From: Actinomycetota bacterium
GTDB taxonomy: Bacteria; Actinomycetota; Aquicultoria; CAJVYJ01; JAUVQD01
Assembly (NCBI GenBank): GCA_030679975.1
Contig: JAUXSL010000127.1
Location: forward strand, 1 to 38,428
DNA: 38,428 bases
Direction: 5' to 3'
The translations under genes were made by a program, and so were the position numbers. Below the pieces are notes generated by a model, which was not told the origin of the DNA, did no database searches, and worked only from the letters and a program-made list of their open reading frames with translations. Of this stretch, positions 37,853 to 38,428 are shown piece after piece; position 1 is the stretch's first letter, and each line of letters begins with the position of its first letter.

Positions 37853-38428
37853 ATGAGAATAGGCATATTAACGGGCGGCGGTGATTCGCCGGCTACGAAT
37901 GCGGCCATCAGGGCCGTCGTTAAAAAAGGCGCGGCGGACGGTCATGAGATTTTAGGAATAAGAAACGGCTGGGCAGGCTTGATAAAAGGCGATATCGCCC
38001 TGCTGAAAAAAAGGGAAGTCTCGGGTATTTTGCCGAAGGGCGGCACTATCCTGGGCACATCGCGCACCAACCCGTTTAAATTGGGGGCTGTCGATGAGAT
38101 ACACAAAAATATGGCTGCCCACAAGCTGGACGCGTTGATAGCCATCGGCGGCGACGATACGCTGGGGGTCTTGCACCGGCTGAATAATCTGCCGGACCCG
38201 GTGGTCGGGGTCGGCATCCCGCAGACGATCGACAATGACATCCCCGGCACAGACTATGCTATCGGTTTCGATTCAGCGACGGCCATCGCCACGGACGCCT
38301 GCGACAAACTTCACACGACCGCCGAATCACACCACCGGGTGATGATCCTCGAGGTGATGGGCCGGGACGCCGGGCATATCGCGGTCGAAGCCGGCCTGGC
38401 GGGCGGGGCCGATATTATCTTGATACCG
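37853..38428 (+). CDS. 6-phosphofructokinase, 5' part (window ends)
   Basis: The ATG at 37853 (GAAGGAG upstream) opens a frame that runs off the window and is absent from the ORF track. The first 192 residues are phosphofructokinase: RIGILTGGGDSPATNAAIRAVV (phosphate loop), IGGDDTLG, then PQTIDNDIPGTDYAIGFDSA and VMGRDAGHIA. In ATP enzymes the second motif is GGDGS; GGDD is the PPi-type Asp at position 104. Position 124 is Gln here, where ATP enzymes have Gly and PPi enzymes Lys. So donor type is uncertain. It would phosphorylate fructose 6-phosphate in glycolysis. Confidence 0.94.
   Translation, partial: MRIGILTGGGDSPATNAAIRAVVKKGAADGHEILGIRNGWAGLIKGDIALLKKREVSGILPKGGTILGTSRTNPFKLGAVDEIHKNMAAHKLDALIAIGGDDTLGVLHRLNNLPDPVVGVGIPQTIDNDIPGTDYAIGFDSATAIATDACDKLHTTAESHHRVMILEVMGRDAGHIAVEAGLAGGADIILIP

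Noticed and set aside
1-38428. CRISPR array, rRNA genes or integrase
   Set aside because: I found no regularly spaced repeats, no rRNA sequence and no integrase or phage structural gene; repeats seen are single pairs.

Overview
Organism. The window looks like part of an anaerobic or facultatively anaerobic Gram-positive-type bacterium of moderate to high GC, most likely a deep-branching Actinomycetota lineage; this is inference, not proof. Supporting signs are an LCP (LytR-CpsA-Psr) cell-wall ligase, a surface protein with the actinobacterial DGVYLVGTDIPAGRYKG-type domain, a probable leaderless promoter, a coenzyme-B12-dependent (class II) ribonucleotide reductase, a DUF1858 redox protein next to a Crp/Fnr regulator, a CsoR copper sensor and a phosphofructokinase with a pyrophosphate-type GGDD motif. 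Many starts are TTG or GTG, and many genes overlap by 4-8 bases. Layout. 1-3090: tRNA-Val(TAC), a small coiled-coil protein, then an ABC-2 exporter operon of one ATPase and two paralogous permeases. 3087-7864 (mostly minus): polysaccharide deacetylase and DEAD-box helicase, a small unknown protein, a MacB/LolD-type ATPase with its FtsX-like permease, and a YbaK tRNA deacylase. 7976-14623: a seven-gene plus-strand operon under a MerR-type regulator, with two HlyD-like adaptor proteins, two ATPases and two ABC-2 permeases, a YbhGFSR-like drug or toxin efflux system. The last ATPase has no canonical start codon and lies just behind a palindromic dRS3-like repeat. 14798-20700: tRNA-Arg(ACG), a K+ channel, a tiny aldo/keto reductase remnant, a SpoIIE/RsbU-type phosphatase, and a minus-strand operon of a diguanylate cyclase, a ROK kinase and an MFS transporter. 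20785-22753: a Crp/Fnr regulator followed by four small genes (Cys-rich protein, DUF1858, CopD-like membrane protein, zinc ribbon), preceded by a Crp/Fnr-type dyad and a 92-bp MITE-like element. 22927-28590: class II RNR (nrdJ) with an odd C terminus, a TPR protein, a phosphoesterase, csoR, a muramidase-like protein and a PAS-GGDEF protein, with two copies of a dispersed intergenic repeat. 28591-31717: a gene graveyard holding an IS3-family fragment, a mercuric-reductase-like pseudogene and a GH15 pseudogene, each with internal or terminal deletions. 31718-38428: a large chemoreceptor, small proteins, yidD, a Gly-Cys-Val tRNA operon with promoter and terminator, the LCP protein, a HAD hydrolase and the 5' part of phosphofructokinase. 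How they work together. Most intact genes concern export (three ABC systems), signalling (two GGDEF proteins, a chemoreceptor, a SpoIIE phosphatase, MerR, Crp/Fnr and CsoR regulators) and the cell envelope. The most unusual signals are the RNR C-terminal cysteine pair built by a 15-bp tandem duplication, the Crp/Fnr-linked small redox cluster, the dispersed repeat pair, the noncanonical ATA start, and an 18-bp inverted copy of the tRNA-Cys T-arm in its own 3' trailer.
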